A DNA stretch of 64,000 bases, from positions 26,602 to 90,601 of the forward strand of contig RWJK01001447.1 of NCBI GenBank assembly GCA_004335835.1. The letters run 5' to 3'. The stretch comes from Scenedesmus sp. ARA3. Its lineage: Eukaryota; Chlorophyta; Chlorophyceae; Sphaeropleales; Scenedesmaceae. How positions within the stretch are numbered: position 1 is the stretch's first letter; the number at the start of each line of letters is the position of its first letter. The translations under genes and the position numbers were made by a program. The notes under the pieces are model-generated. The model had not been told where the DNA came from and ran no database searches. It worked only from the letters and a program-made list of their open reading frames with translations. Shown piece after piece: positions 35,742-46,958 of the stretch.

Positions 35742-36011
35742 TCAGTGTTCCAGGCCATGGCCTGAGATGGCCATCTGCGAAGGAAACAGCTGTACCAAGC
35801 TGGTGATGATGGCCAGCACACCTGTGTCGCTGTCCTTTACACTGTTGCCAAGCGCCCGTATTGACTTCTGCAGCTTCTGCTCAATGAGACTGTCTGCGCT
35901 TACATCAGCACAGAGTGGCTGCTGCTGCTTGACCAGCTTTACAGCCTGCCTGAACAGACTGAGAGGCGACGGTGTCCTGCAAGAAGCATGCGGATTCGTG
36001 TGAGTTGACAT
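35742..36011 (-). other. Open frame, possible upstream exon of the TPR/oxygenase gene
   Basis: Minus-strand open frame from the ATG at 36011 to TGA at 35742. It contains LFRQAVKLVKQQQPLCADVS and SLIEQKLQKSIRALGNSVKD, helical and protein-like, preceded by a TTCTTGCAG acceptor. I could not join it in phase to the next exon with confidence. It may be the N-terminus of the TPR protein or a separate small gene. Confidence 0.4.
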
Positions 36012-36103
36012 GCCAGGTGCCATGATGCTCAATGATGAAGCACTTCTGCAACAGCTTCCATCTCACTTGTTTCCTGTGTTGGCTCGACTTGCTGCTGGCT
36101 CCA

Positions 36104-36140
<37 letters not shown>

Positions 36141-36568
36141 AATTTTATCCCAGCTTGAACTGCTGCTGTGTTACCCTAAAGCAGCCAGCTCAACTGCCTG
36201 CAAGCAACTGAAGGTTCCAGACATCTGAGGAACCTCTAGACACTGCCAGCAGAACGAAAGCAACCACCATTCAAAGCCTGCTGATCATGACAGTCAGCTG
36301 CTGCAGGTTTAGCAGCAGGTCTCCGACACTGCTCCGGCCCATCCTAGCTTGCGGTGGGGCCAGCCGCAGCATACACTAGACATTACAGCATCAAAGGCTA
36401 CATCACATCGCTGCTCTGTCGTTCGTTTGGGTTTGGACAGCAACCACCACCTCTTTGTTGTACACTCCCTTGCTGCAACCTGCAGTTCATTGTTTCCTGC
36501 AACAAAAAACGGTGTTTTATATTTCCTTTGTATCAGGCTTCCGTTTGCTGGTAGGCTGCTGAGCAGGC
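36012..36568. promoter_or_regulatory. Divergent region upstream of the YTH gene
   Basis: Separates the minus-strand TPR/oxygenase gene from the plus-strand YTH gene. It holds a CTG tract (about 36107-36139) and is otherwise featureless. Promoters for both directions are expected here, but no motif is clear. Confidence 0.35.
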
Positions 36569-39500
36569 ATGGACGGAGATTATGGAGAGCAGGGTCAGGA
36601 CGAGAACCTGCTGGATTTTGAAGAGGATGAGCAAGAGGATAACGGGATTTACGAAGGTTACGATCAGGGGGCTGAGGGATATGAAGGCGAGGAGTATGAG
36701 GGAGCTGAGGCAGAAGGGGAAGACCTCATGGAGCAAGATGAGGAGCAGCAAGGCGATGATGGCGCAGATGAGCTTTTGGAAGGGTTAGAAGGTACGTGAT
36801 GCTTCTATTGTGGCAGGTGGCAGCTTGCTTGCCGCTGCGGACCACCTCATCAGCTTGCCTGCCCTTCTGCTGTTGCTGTTCCCTGCTGCTGCAGATGAGG
36901 ACGATCATGAGGAGCAGCAGCAGCAGCAGCAGCAAGCTCAGCCGCAGGCACGCGATGGTGAAGAGGCACAACAACAGGAAAGCATGCAGCAGGACAAAGG
37001 CGGCAAGAAGATCATAGATCTGACCAAGTCATCAAACAGGGTGAGCTGCTACTCCAGTTGTTGCAGATGCTGCCACCTGTCGTACCTGCACGACAGATAC
37101 GGCTGTATGCTTTTGCTCTACTGCTCAGCATCTGCTACTTCTCAGCAGCTACCATGAGCTTTGGCTGCCTGTTCGCAGCATTGAAAACCTTGAACTTTGT
37201 GCATGGGCACGTGAACGAAGCTGCTGACCATGCATACTACACTTGCTGCACTAGCTTTCTTCATTTGCCCGCATCCAGCCCTGCTTGTGGCGTCAAGTGC
37301 ATCCAGCAGCGGCAACTGACCATTACACCTATCTGCCTCTGCTTGCGTCTTGCAGCTCCAGAGCATACAGCAGCGCATCGGTGCGCCACAGCAGCAGCAA
37401 CAGCCCGGCAAACCCGGCCCGCAGCAGCAGCAGCAACGCATCCCGCCGCCCCAGCAGCAGCAGCAGCAGCGCGGCCCTGTCGCCGGCCCTAAGGCCCCGC
37501 CCGGCCAGCCGCAGCGCCTGGGCCCAAAGCGTTATTTCATGCTCAAGTCGGTCAACGCAGTCAACTGGGACACTGCGCGGCAGCACAGCTGCTGGGCCAC
37601 GCAGCCGCAGAACGAGGCTGTGTTTGACGCTGCGCTGCGCAAGGGCTGCGCTGTCGTGCTGTTCCTATCCATCAACGGCTCTGGCTGCATCCAGGGCTAT
37701 GGCCTCATGCGTAGCGCCTCCGGCAACGGCCCGCGTGACGTGCCCTGGCAGGACATCACCGAGAGCGTTTCAAATTTTGATGTGTCCTGGGACTGCACCG
37801 CGCCCATCAAGTTTGACGCCGTGCGCGGCATCACCAACCCCTGGGGTGAGCTGCGTGGCGGCCGCAGGGTTCAGGGCGAGCCCGTGCCGCTAAACCGCCA
37901 CAGGGACGGCCAGGAGCTGGCCCCACTCACTGGCGAGGCGCTGCTGGCTGCAATGAACCAGAATGCAGCGGCGCTGGGGCAGCCGGCGAAGGGCCCGCTG
38001 GCTGCAGCAGGCATGGCCGCACCTGGTGGCGGGCGCGGCATGCAGCAGCAGGGGGTGCAGGGCGTGCCGCCCCACCTGCAGCAGCGCATGATGATGCAGC
38101 AGGGTGGGGTGGGTGTTGGCGGCAGGATGGGCATGATGGGCCCGGGCGGCATGATGCCAGGTGGCAGGGGAGGCATGCCGGGGCCACCTGGCATGCAGGG
38201 GCCTGGCGGGCGCATGGGGATGATGGGGCCGGGTGGCATGATGGCTGGCGGCAGAGGAGGCATGCCACCTGGCATGGCAGCAGCAGGGCCTGGCGTGCGG
38301 CAGCCGCCACCGCCGCCAATGCGGCCAGGGGTCCGGGGCGGCCCCGGTATGCAGCAGCAGCAGCAGCAGCCGCCGTCTAAGGGGCTGGCGCGGTTTGCAG
38401 GGCGGCTGGAGGGGCTGCCAGGCCCGGGGCAGCAGCAGCACCACCCACAAGGCTGGCAGCAGCAGCTGCAGCAGCAGCGGCAGCGTGGCGCCAGCCCGCC
38501 GCCGCACCACAGCCGCAGCAGTGAGGGCCACAGGCGCAGCCGTAGCAGGAGCCGCAGCCGCAGCAGGAGCCGCAGCAGGAGTCCCGGGCACCACCGCGGC
38601 AGGTCACACTCGGATCAGCGTGCGGGGCACTCTGGCAGCAGGGGTGGTGGGGGTGGCGGCGGGCATGGGGGAATCACATCGCAGCACAATGCTGCTGCTG
38701 CTGGCGGCGCTGCGGCCAGGCAGGGCGAGGGCCTAGATGAGACCAGCTCAGAGAACATCACATATGAGATGTACCTGGCTGCATATGATAAGGTGCAGCA
38801 GCGGCTGAAGACGGTCAGCAACTACGTGCAGAAGGATGCGCCACAGCAGCAGCAGCAGCAGCAGCCGGCGCAGCAAGTGCAGCAGCGCTCGCAGCAGCAG
38901 TGGGCGCAGCAGCAGCAGCAGCAGCAGCAGGCTGCTGCGGGTGCTGGCAGCGGTATGGCGCCGCAGCAACCACGGCAGCAGCAGCAGCCTCAGATGCAGA
39001 TGGTGCCGTATGGCGGCGCTGGCGATGGCATGAATGGAGGCGGCGGCATGCAGCAGCAGCAGCAGGGCGCACCTGGTGTGGCTGGTGGTGCTGTGCGCGG
39101 TGCTGGCGGTGGCATGATGCGTGGCGTGGCTGGTGGTGGCAACCCTGCTGCAGCTGGCAGGGTAGCGGCAGCTAATATCCCTACGCTGGAAGAGTAAGTG
39201 GGCCTTGCTGGGCAGATCGTGGTGTGTGGCGTGTGCTGTCCTATTTGAGTTGATTTGTACAAGAAATCGAGTTACACGTGACCTCAAGTGCCGAGGCAGC
39301 ACCGTGTTGTTTATGCAAGGGGTCGTTGGTAAGCGCATGGGTTGCGTCAAGGCAAAACCACAACACGCACCCACCGCAGGTTCGAGTACATCCAGCACGT
39401 GCCCTTGATTGAATCAGCATGCTGGCCCCTGGGTGCCAGTTGTGCGGCAATGCGATGTTCAGCTTTTCTCGCCCGCCTGCCATGCCTTGAACAGCTGCTG

Positions 39501-42092
39501 CGCCGTGTGTACAACACCTGCATTCATGTGCTCTTCTTGCCAGAAGATTGTCAGATATCTGATCTGTAGCTGCTTCTGCATGATGCTATCGCTGCCCGAC
39601 AGGAGTCACAAGCAAAGAGAGTGCGTGTATGTTGTTGGACAGAGAGATTTCAGTCAGTTGCGTAGCTGTTGTTGTTCCTAGTGTGTGGGTGTGTCAGGTT
39701 GTTGCAGTGGTTCATGGTGTGCAAGTACCGGTGGCCGTGTGAACAGTGTTGTCATGGAGTGTGCGAGGGATCAAAAAGAGTGTTTGAGCGGTCATCAGCA
39801 CTATAGCACTAGCATTTCTTTCCAGTGCAGCAGGATGATAGTTGACAGCTAGAGTACTTCAGCAAAGCCAGTTTATTGGAGTTCAGGATAGCACAGCTGG
39901 CTTCATAGAGTTTGATGTGCAATGCACAGCATGTTGCTGGCGTTTTGCTCTCCCTCACAGTCCTGATTGAATGTGCTTGCTTCCACTGCTATCAGTGTCT
40001 TCTCACCAGCATTTCAAACGTACACTGTCAAGCAGTGCTAATTCTTGCAGATTTTTTTGCGACAAAAACAAGCTTGGCAGCTACTGAGCATTTGGCATTC
40101 AGAATGCACTGTCATGTCTGCGAGTTACGGATGCAAGGAACGCCGGAGCAGGATGGACGCAGTTTCAATGCCCAGCTGTGCTGCCACTGTTGGTTGCGAG
40201 GGGTGTGCTGTCAGGGGGCTTGTGGTCGCCAGGCTGGCGGCTAGGATTGACTGGGCTAGGCTTGGCTTGGAGTTTAGGGTAGCTGAGGTCCTAAGCCAGC
40301 ATGGAAAAAGGGGTTGCGGCATCGTCACAAAACGTTAGAGCGAGGATCGGGGGGCTGGCGTGTTGCGCGTGTCTGCTGTAGCACGTGCTACTCTGAACAT
40401 AGTGATAGTCTGTCATGTTCCTCCTCTCTTTGCCATGCAAGACCTACATCCCAGCTGCGGGTCTGGACTGGTTGTGGCCAAGGTAATGCGTTGTTGGAGC
40501 ACGGCTGCCCTGGTTGCGCTGCCAAGCACCGCAACGCAGCTTCTACAGCTGCTGTCAAGCATATGGGCTGCCTGTGTCCCTGATGTGCAGCACCGTGTGG
40601 TGCCTGCAAGTGTTCAGGGATGCTTGCGATGTGCCATGGCGGCATGTATGTGGCTGCATACATGTAGATGCCCACATGATGTGCACTGTCCAGCTGCAAT
40701 ATGCTGGCAGAGCTTTGGTGGGCAAGTGACGGGGCAATATGTGTACAATCGCTCGCGGGCGCCGGGTCGCCATGTTCTGTTTGTGCATGTTTTCTTGTTC
40801 TGCTGCTGCTGCTGCTGCTGCTCCTGCCCTGCCATGGTAGCTCTTGTCACCATGTCTCTGTGCCAGACACCTGCTGCTTGGCTTATGGTTCGCTGTTGTA
40901 TTGGTTTCCTACCATGCATGTAGTGCTACCAAGCACTTGTTTATCTCCATTTCACCTGTGCATCCTTGTGCTGATCAGAGGTAGGTCAGTGTCCAAAAAC
41001 TCGGCCACCATGTGGGCATGTTCAGCTGCCCTTCTCAGCTGTGTTGCTGCCAGTGCCTTTACACGACTGCAGGTACAGCGCGGCAGGTAAACATTGCAGG
41101 ACAGGTGCCTGCCATGGTATGTTATCAGGTAAGCCCAAGGTAAGTGTCAGCGCGCAGCAACAGCACACAGCGGCAGCAGTGACAGCACCAGGCAGCCTCC
41201 TCGCAGCACACTCCAGTCAGCCCTTATAACCGCCCCTCATGTTCACCGCTCTCATGCCGTCTGCTTCCCTGCTGCCTCCTGCGCCCGTGTGTTGCGTGCT
41301 GTTGCGCTGCATCCTGCGTACCGTCACCCTCACTGCAGGTACATGCAGCGCATCAAGAGCAAGTGGCTGGAGCGCGGCCAGCAGTGCCCCTACAGCGATG
41401 ACGTCATTCGTGCCAAGTACTTTGAGAAGCTGCCTAAGCACATGGGAGGCAGCGGCGGCGGCAGCAGCAGCAGGCCTGCTGGGCCCGGCGGTGCTGCAGG
41501 GCCAGGCGCTGCAGGTGGTGCAGGTTCTGGTACTGGTGGGCCTGTGCGTCGCGCGGCAGCAGCAGCAGGACAGCAGCAGCAGCAGCAGGCTGGCGGTGGC
41601 GGGCGCAGCCAGCAGAAGCTTGCTGCTGCGAGTGGCGGCATGAAGGCTGCCGGCGGCCCACCGGGCACAGCAGCAGCAGCAGGCGGTGGCGGCGGGGCAG
41701 GCGCTATGGGTCCCGGTGGTGCCATGGGCCCTGGTGGTGCGGGCATGATGAACCCCGCTGCTGCTGCTGCCATGATGGGCATGAACCCTGCTGCTGCGAT
41801 GATGGGCATGAACATGATGAACCCCATGGCAGCGATGATGGCTGCTGGAGGTATGGGCATGATGGGTCAGGGAGGCATGGGGATGGGCATGAACCCCATG
41901 AATGCCATGAACCCTATGAACACCATGAACCCCATGATGATGGGTGGTGGGGGTGCTGCTGGCATGCAAGGGGGTGGGGGTATGGGTGGGGAGATGATGC
42001 AGGGGGGTGGCGGCAGGCAGGGAATGGGCAGGGGCGGCGGCAGGGGTGGCAAGGGGCGGCCTCGGCAGAAGCAGCAGCAGGGCGGCTACTGA
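36569..42092 (+). CDS. YTH-domain m6A-reader-like protein with RS and Met/Gly-rich regions
   Basis: Four exons in phase: 36569-36791, 36895-37040, 37356-39193, 41339-42092, giving 986 residues. The N-terminus is strongly acidic (DGDYGEQGQDENLLDFEEDE). After a Gln/Pro-rich linker comes a YTH domain: RYFMLKSVNAVNWDTARQHS, CWATQPQNEAVFDAALRKG, VVLFLSINGSGCIQGYGLM, VPWQD, FDVSWDC, RGITNPWGEL and RDGQELAPLTGEALLAAM. The two tryptophans that line the m6A pocket in known YTH domains (CWATQ and VPW) are present. Then Gly/Met-rich stretches, an RS segment (RRSRSRSRSRSRSRSRSPG), poly-Gln, a conserved-looking helix (RIKSKWLERGQQCPYSDDVI then RAKYFEKLPKH) and a Met-Asn-Pro repeat tail. Expected role: nuclear reading of m6A in mRNA processing. 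The last intron is 2.1 kb. The donor at the end of exon 3 is GA|GTAAGT; the read-through frame would stop immediately at TAA. Confidence 0.92.
39194..41338 (+). other. Large intron of the YTH gene
   Basis: At 2145 nt it is by far the longest intron here. I find no nested gene. It holds CTG repeats near 40801-40822 and a short stretch (about 39380, CGCAGGTTCGAGTACATCCAG) that loosely resembles the next exon start, but it cannot be spliced in phase. Confidence 0.6.
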
Positions 42093-43219
42093 GCGCAGTT
42101 AGGGCAGCGCAGCATGCGGCTGCAATGTTCGTGTGTCGTGTGTATGATGTGCTGCTAACTGGGTGCAGCTGGCTAGTGTCGCCACACAAATGGTTTGCCT
42201 GCTGAGGCAGCCAGCGGAGTATCGCTTGTGGGTGTTGAGGTGCTAGATGCTGGCGCCAGCACCTAGCACTTTGACTGCAGGCCGGCTAGCATGTGGTGAC
42301 AGCAGCTGTCAGCATGTGGTGACGGCACTGCCGTCACCTGTGTAACAACTTATGTGTACGCCAGACTTGCGCTGTGTCAAAGGGTAGCGTGGTGTAAAGA
42401 AATAAAGAAAGTCGCTGATTGCATTCTCAAGCTCGAGTGTTCTGTATCTAGGTGACACGTCGCTGCAATCAGTTGCAACCAGTTGGATGGCCTGCTGTGC
42501 TATAACACCTCAGTACGGTACTGATGCCACGTCGTGGTCAGATTTTGTTGCCCGTTATGTTGCTTGCAGCGTTCCATTGCAGCATTGCAGCCCACCAGTC
42601 ACAGCAACACCGTTGTGTCAGTCTGGCAAGGGCAGGATAAGTCCAGTTCTGAGCTGTCCGACAATGGTAGGCTACCAATCTGCACATGCATTTGCTACCT
42701 CATCTACTGTCTGCTTAAGGAGACGAACACCGCGCCAGTCAATCACTTTGAACTGTTACACTGACTGACATTGCCGTGATGAGCGGTCAACGACAGCAAC
42801 AGCGGCGTACTCAGCAAGTCCGCACAGCCCATGCCAAGTTGGCAGGGCTACAATCAACATCTGTACACACCAACTATAGCAAACAAGTAACACAATGATT
42901 GTGCCAGGACTTGACAAAGTGCCCCATATGTATATCACGTCCGCCATGCCCCGCTCCTCGGCGTTACACACTGGGAGCCCAGCATGCAGACTACCGTATA
43001 ATGAAAGGTCGTCAGCAGTGCGCGGCGCTGCATGCAGCAGTTCCTGGTGCAGCAGCAGCACATCTGCTCCAATCTCAACCCCACGCACACGCGCGCACAC
43101 ACAACACCACACACCTCTGCACACACCCCTGCAGACACAGCACGGGCTGCCGTCTATCATCACCAACAACCAGCAACCATCGATATGTACACTCAATACA
43201 TCATGTACGCATAATCGGT
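42093..43219. other. Convergent intergenic region, YTH / APS reductase
   Basis: Holds the 3' ends of two convergent genes. A TGTAA occurs at 42341-42345 on the plus strand. On the minus strand TGTAAC (reverse complement of GTTACA) occurs near 42965 and 42756. No coding signal recognised. Confidence 0.45.
42341..42345 (+). terminator. Candidate TGTAA poly(A) signal, YTH gene
   Basis: First TGTAA after the YTH stop, about 250 nt downstream, followed by an A/T-richer stretch. Confidence 0.4.
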
Positions 43220-46167
43220 TCAAGCGGTGCCAGCCAGCGTCTTGACCCACATGCCGAGGCTCTCAGGGTCCCTGCGCTCGCTGGGGTACTTGACAAAGCC
43301 CGACTTAGCCTTGGGCAGCATCACGATGCTGGGGAAGGTGGTCAGCCCCAGGTTGGCCTTGGCCCAGTCCTTGGCGTCACCATCAGCGTTGAACTTGGCC
43401 ACGGTCACGTGGCTGCCGGCCAGGTCCTTTGCAAGCGCCTCAAAGTTGGGCTCCAGCGCCTGCAGCAAACAGCAGCAACAGCAACCCCAGGTTGCACTAA
43501 GCCCTGTTTGTTTTGGTGGAATGAGTTCAATAAATCAATTGAGTTATTAATGTAAGAATTGCAGAAGATATTATGCTGACGCAAGTGCAAGCATGGCTGA
43601 AGCTGCACGTCTAGTGTGTGATGCAAAGGCAAAAATAGCCCACCACCCACCTGGCAGAACGGGCACCAGGGCGCGTACAGCACCAGCAGTGTGTCCCGCT
43701 CCCTGTCGCCACCCGCCAGCTTCTCCGCTGCTGCCTTGTCGATGCCCTGCACCGCGCTGCCGTTGATCCACAGGTCCCGCTCAGCCTTCTTCTGCTCGGT
43801 GCTGCCGTCAGCCTTCTTCACGTTGCCAGAGTGCAGGCCGCACTCCTTGGCTGTCGTGGTGCAGCAGCAAGTGCGGAACAAGGCACGGCGCGCACAGTCA
43901 GGGTACTGTTCATACAAGGGTTTGGCAGATCAAGGGCTTGCATGCACAAGCCAGCTACATCAACATGGCACTGGGGAAGCATGGCATCGCTGCTCCTGCT
44001 GCTTCTTCCAGCAGAACCGTCCTGTCTGTATAGATTGCAATGCCAACTCGCATGCCCACATAACATGTCACGAAGCGCAGTTTGTAACAAAGTCAACATA
44101 ACAAGCGCGCTCGGGCCCTCACCTGTGGCGTCCTCCCACCACCAGCGGCCCTCGCGCTCGTGCTGGTTGGGCAGCACGGGCCGCGTGCACGGCTCGCAGC
44201 CGATGCTCACGTAGCCGCACTCGTGCAGCTTGTTGGTGGGCACGCCCATCACGCGCAGGAAGTTCCACACCTCCGCGCTGCTCACGTTGCTCAGCGGGTT
44301 GTACTTGATGAGGCTGCCCGGGCCGCCAGTGACACCCTCAAACACGGGGTCAACCTCCACAACGGGCACGGCCATGCGTGTGCCCGGGGACTGGTCCTTG
44401 CGCTGGCCGGTAATCCAGGCCTTCAGTGTGCCCAGCTGGCGGCGCAGCGGGCGCACCTGTGGCGTGAAAAGTAAGGATATGTGCAGGCAGGTGGCAGCGT
44501 CAACGTGGGCGAAAGGATAATACACAGTGCTGCCTAGTGTGCGTCCAGCGATCGCATGTCTGTATGCAAGACAAGTTGGCAGACTTGCATCTGACGCCAA
44601 GCTGAGCAACCTCAGCACCACACGCGCACGCCACCCAGCCAAGCAAACATGGTACCTGCCAGCCGCTGCAGAGCAATTGCAGTACTGCTAAGTGTGTAAC
44701 CTATGGCCTGCGACACACTGCAACCCATCACACAACTACAGGCCTATTTCCCGCTGCTGGCCGCACCTTGCGGACCCTGCAGCACTCCTGGTGGCCGTCC
44801 TCGTAGAAGGAGAACATGCCCTTGGCGCGCACCAGCTCCATGCACTCCTGCGCGTCAGGGAAGGTGTACTCGATGCGGATGCCGTAGTGCTTCTCCACGG
44901 CCTCAAACAGCTGGTAGGTCTCGGGGTTGAGGCGGCCAGTGTCCAGGCTGCAGCAGATAGGTGAAAAGAATGCAGAAGCAGCAGCAGCAGCAGCAGTAGC
45001 AGCACAGGTGAGACAGCATCACGTCAGAGGCAAGGGAGGTGTCGGGGTTGAGACGCCCTGTGTCAGGCTGCAGAGAGGTGATAAAATTAGTGCAAAAGCA
45101 ACAGCAGCAGAGGTCAGAAGATGGCCTGCTGCTGGGGTTGCCAGTTGTCCAAGTGCTTGCAGCAGTCAGCTGACACGCCCGCTAGCGGTGTGCTGCAGCC
45201 AACACAATAGTGAACAACTGCAGCTGTTTCCTAAGCCAGCACACCGTCAACCTGCTGCTGCTGCTGCTGCTGCTGCGTGTGTGTGCTGCTGCGCACCTGA
45301 ACACGCGGTACTTCCTGCCAGTGAGGTGTGCATACTCAATCAGTGCCACATCCTCAGCGCCTGAAAAGGCAATGGCAATGTCCTCGCCAAAGTGCTCCAG
45401 GGCCTGCACCGCAACAACACATGCACAGCAGGCCCTATATTTGTAAACGCATGGCACCAGGATACTCTGTGCAGCTACAACTGGCGCTGCTGAAGGTTAG
45501 CGGGCGTCAGCGCCATTTGCAGCAGGTGTGACTGGAGTTGCAGAAAGTTGCTGTGCATGTGAAGTGCACGGCAAGTAGTAGCACTGCCTGCGCTTGCTCA
45601 CTAATGACAAGCACAGAGCCGTTGCATTACAGCCCTTTCGGATGTTCAATTGCTGATAATGCCCTCCACCGCTGTTGCATGACAGCTGGTGCATGGGTGC
45701 AACTGCTGTGTCCGCTAATGCTTAGTAATCCTGCGCTGTAACCGAGAATTGCAGCATGCACAACTTGGCACGCAGGAACAGCTGCTACCAATTGTTTGTG
45801 CTTGTTTTACTCTGTTGCCTGCCCAAGAAACATACCTTGTCCATGATCTCCAGAGGAGACTTGGAGTCCAGCTCCTTAGCCAGACCAGCCCAATCCACCT
45901 TGGCCTCCACAGCAGCGGCATTGGCCTGCAAAAGCAACCTGTGAGAAACGATACCATTTACCACGTGCATGAGCATTCTCAAGACCACTCACCACTGGCG
46001 CAGCCCTCACGACAGGCCTCAGGTGGATACGAGAGGCATGGGGAGCCTGCACGCGGCTGGCGCGCATAGAACGGCTAGCCTGCGTAATTGCAAACGATCA
46101 TGTCAGCGTACGTCGCGCTATATCGGGTGTTGAATGTCAGGGCCTAATTCCACACCTGCAGCTGCAT
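43220..46167 (-). CDS. APR: Adenylylsulfate (APS) reductase, plant type, plastid
   Basis: Reduces APS to sulfite with thiols in plastid sulfate assimilation. Eight exons in phase: 46167-46156, 46079-45993, 45925-45836, 45403-45297, 44947-44767, 44456-44123, 43850-43651, 43459-43220, giving 416 residues. The 12-nt first coding exon (MQLQ) is inferred; starting at the ATG 46067 inside exon 2 is the alternative. The N-terminus is a basic transit peptide ([14 protein letters not shown]). The reductase domain shows [40 protein letters not shown], the iron-sulfur cysteine pair in HQECCRVRK (about 154/155), [22 protein letters not shown] and the second cysteine pair region [15 protein letters not shown]. 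The C-terminal thioredoxin-like domain carries [12 protein letters not shown] with CPFC at about 333-336, the glutathione-linked active site of plant APRs. One intron contains a copy of the exon 5 start (45041-45070). Confidence 0.95.
45041..45070 (-). repeat. Copy of APS reductase exon 5 start with acceptor
   Basis: On the plus strand 45041-45110 repeats 44919-44988, about 121 nt away, with scattered changes. It covers the first codons of exon 5, the CTGCAG acceptor and the intron sequence upstream, and lies in the intron before the real exon. Confidence 0.75.
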
Positions 46168-46488
46168 GTTTGCCGAGTTGTGGAATCTGCGCCAAGAAGT
46201 GATGGCAGGCCTGCAGCGCTGCCTCTGATAATTATCAAAAGGTGATGCACCCGGGATTACGCTTGCCTTAGAGCTTCAGGTACGTCAGCCCACCAAAAAG
46301 AGAACCCTGACAGGAGAGGTTTTGCTGGGACTCATCGATCTGGCTCATCGCCTTCGAAGGTTTGCCAGGGCACACCGTTAACAGCGTAAGCATGTGCATA
46401 GGGCTGGCAGGGCTAATGTGCGTAGGAGTGATCTGACCCTGCTCTGCTGCTAGTGCACCACAATAGGGGCCACGTAGGGCAGAGCAAT
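46168..46488. promoter_or_regulatory. Divergent promoter region, APS reductase / gamma-CA
   Basis: 321 nt between two start codons on opposite strands. Both promoters must lie here or in the UTRs. No known element recognised. Confidence 0.4.
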
Positions 46489-46923
46489 ATGAATGTGCTA
46501 CGCAACAGGCTAGGATTTGCGCTCCGGGAAAGCGGGCAGGCTTTGGAGCGCCTAGGCTGTGCGTGGCAAGGCATCAACTCGCACGCTGAAGAAAGTAGGT
46601 CTCCTGAGCACTCTAGTTGGCTTGCAACGCCGTTCAGCACGTCGCAGATTACTGACAAAAGCCGTTTATGTGCGCAGTCACACGGTTGCAGCCAGTTGTG
46701 AATGCTGGCTACAAGCTGCCTCAGGTAGCCAGCACCAGCTGGATTGCACCCTCAGCCCAGGTGTCTGGTGACGTGAAAGTAGGCGACAACTGCTCCATCT
46801 GGTACAACTGTGCAGTCAGAGGTGCGCAGTGGCCAAGCAGCAGCTTGAGACCAGCACTGATCGCTGCCCAACAGCGCCAGCAGCTGCGGTTGGCAGGACT
46901 CCAGCGGCTGACTAGCTGCAGTT

Positions 46924-46958
<35 letters not shown>

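Noticed and set aside
39379..39434. Possible extra YTH exon (starting GTTCGAGTACATCCAG after CCGCAG)
   Set aside because: No donor keeps phase into the exon at 41339, and omitting it gives a perfect phase and a plausible protein.
43818..44642. Single long minus-strand frame of 274 codons read as one gene
   Set aside because: Only 44456-44123 is APS reductase exon 6. The rest is intron translated in the same frame.
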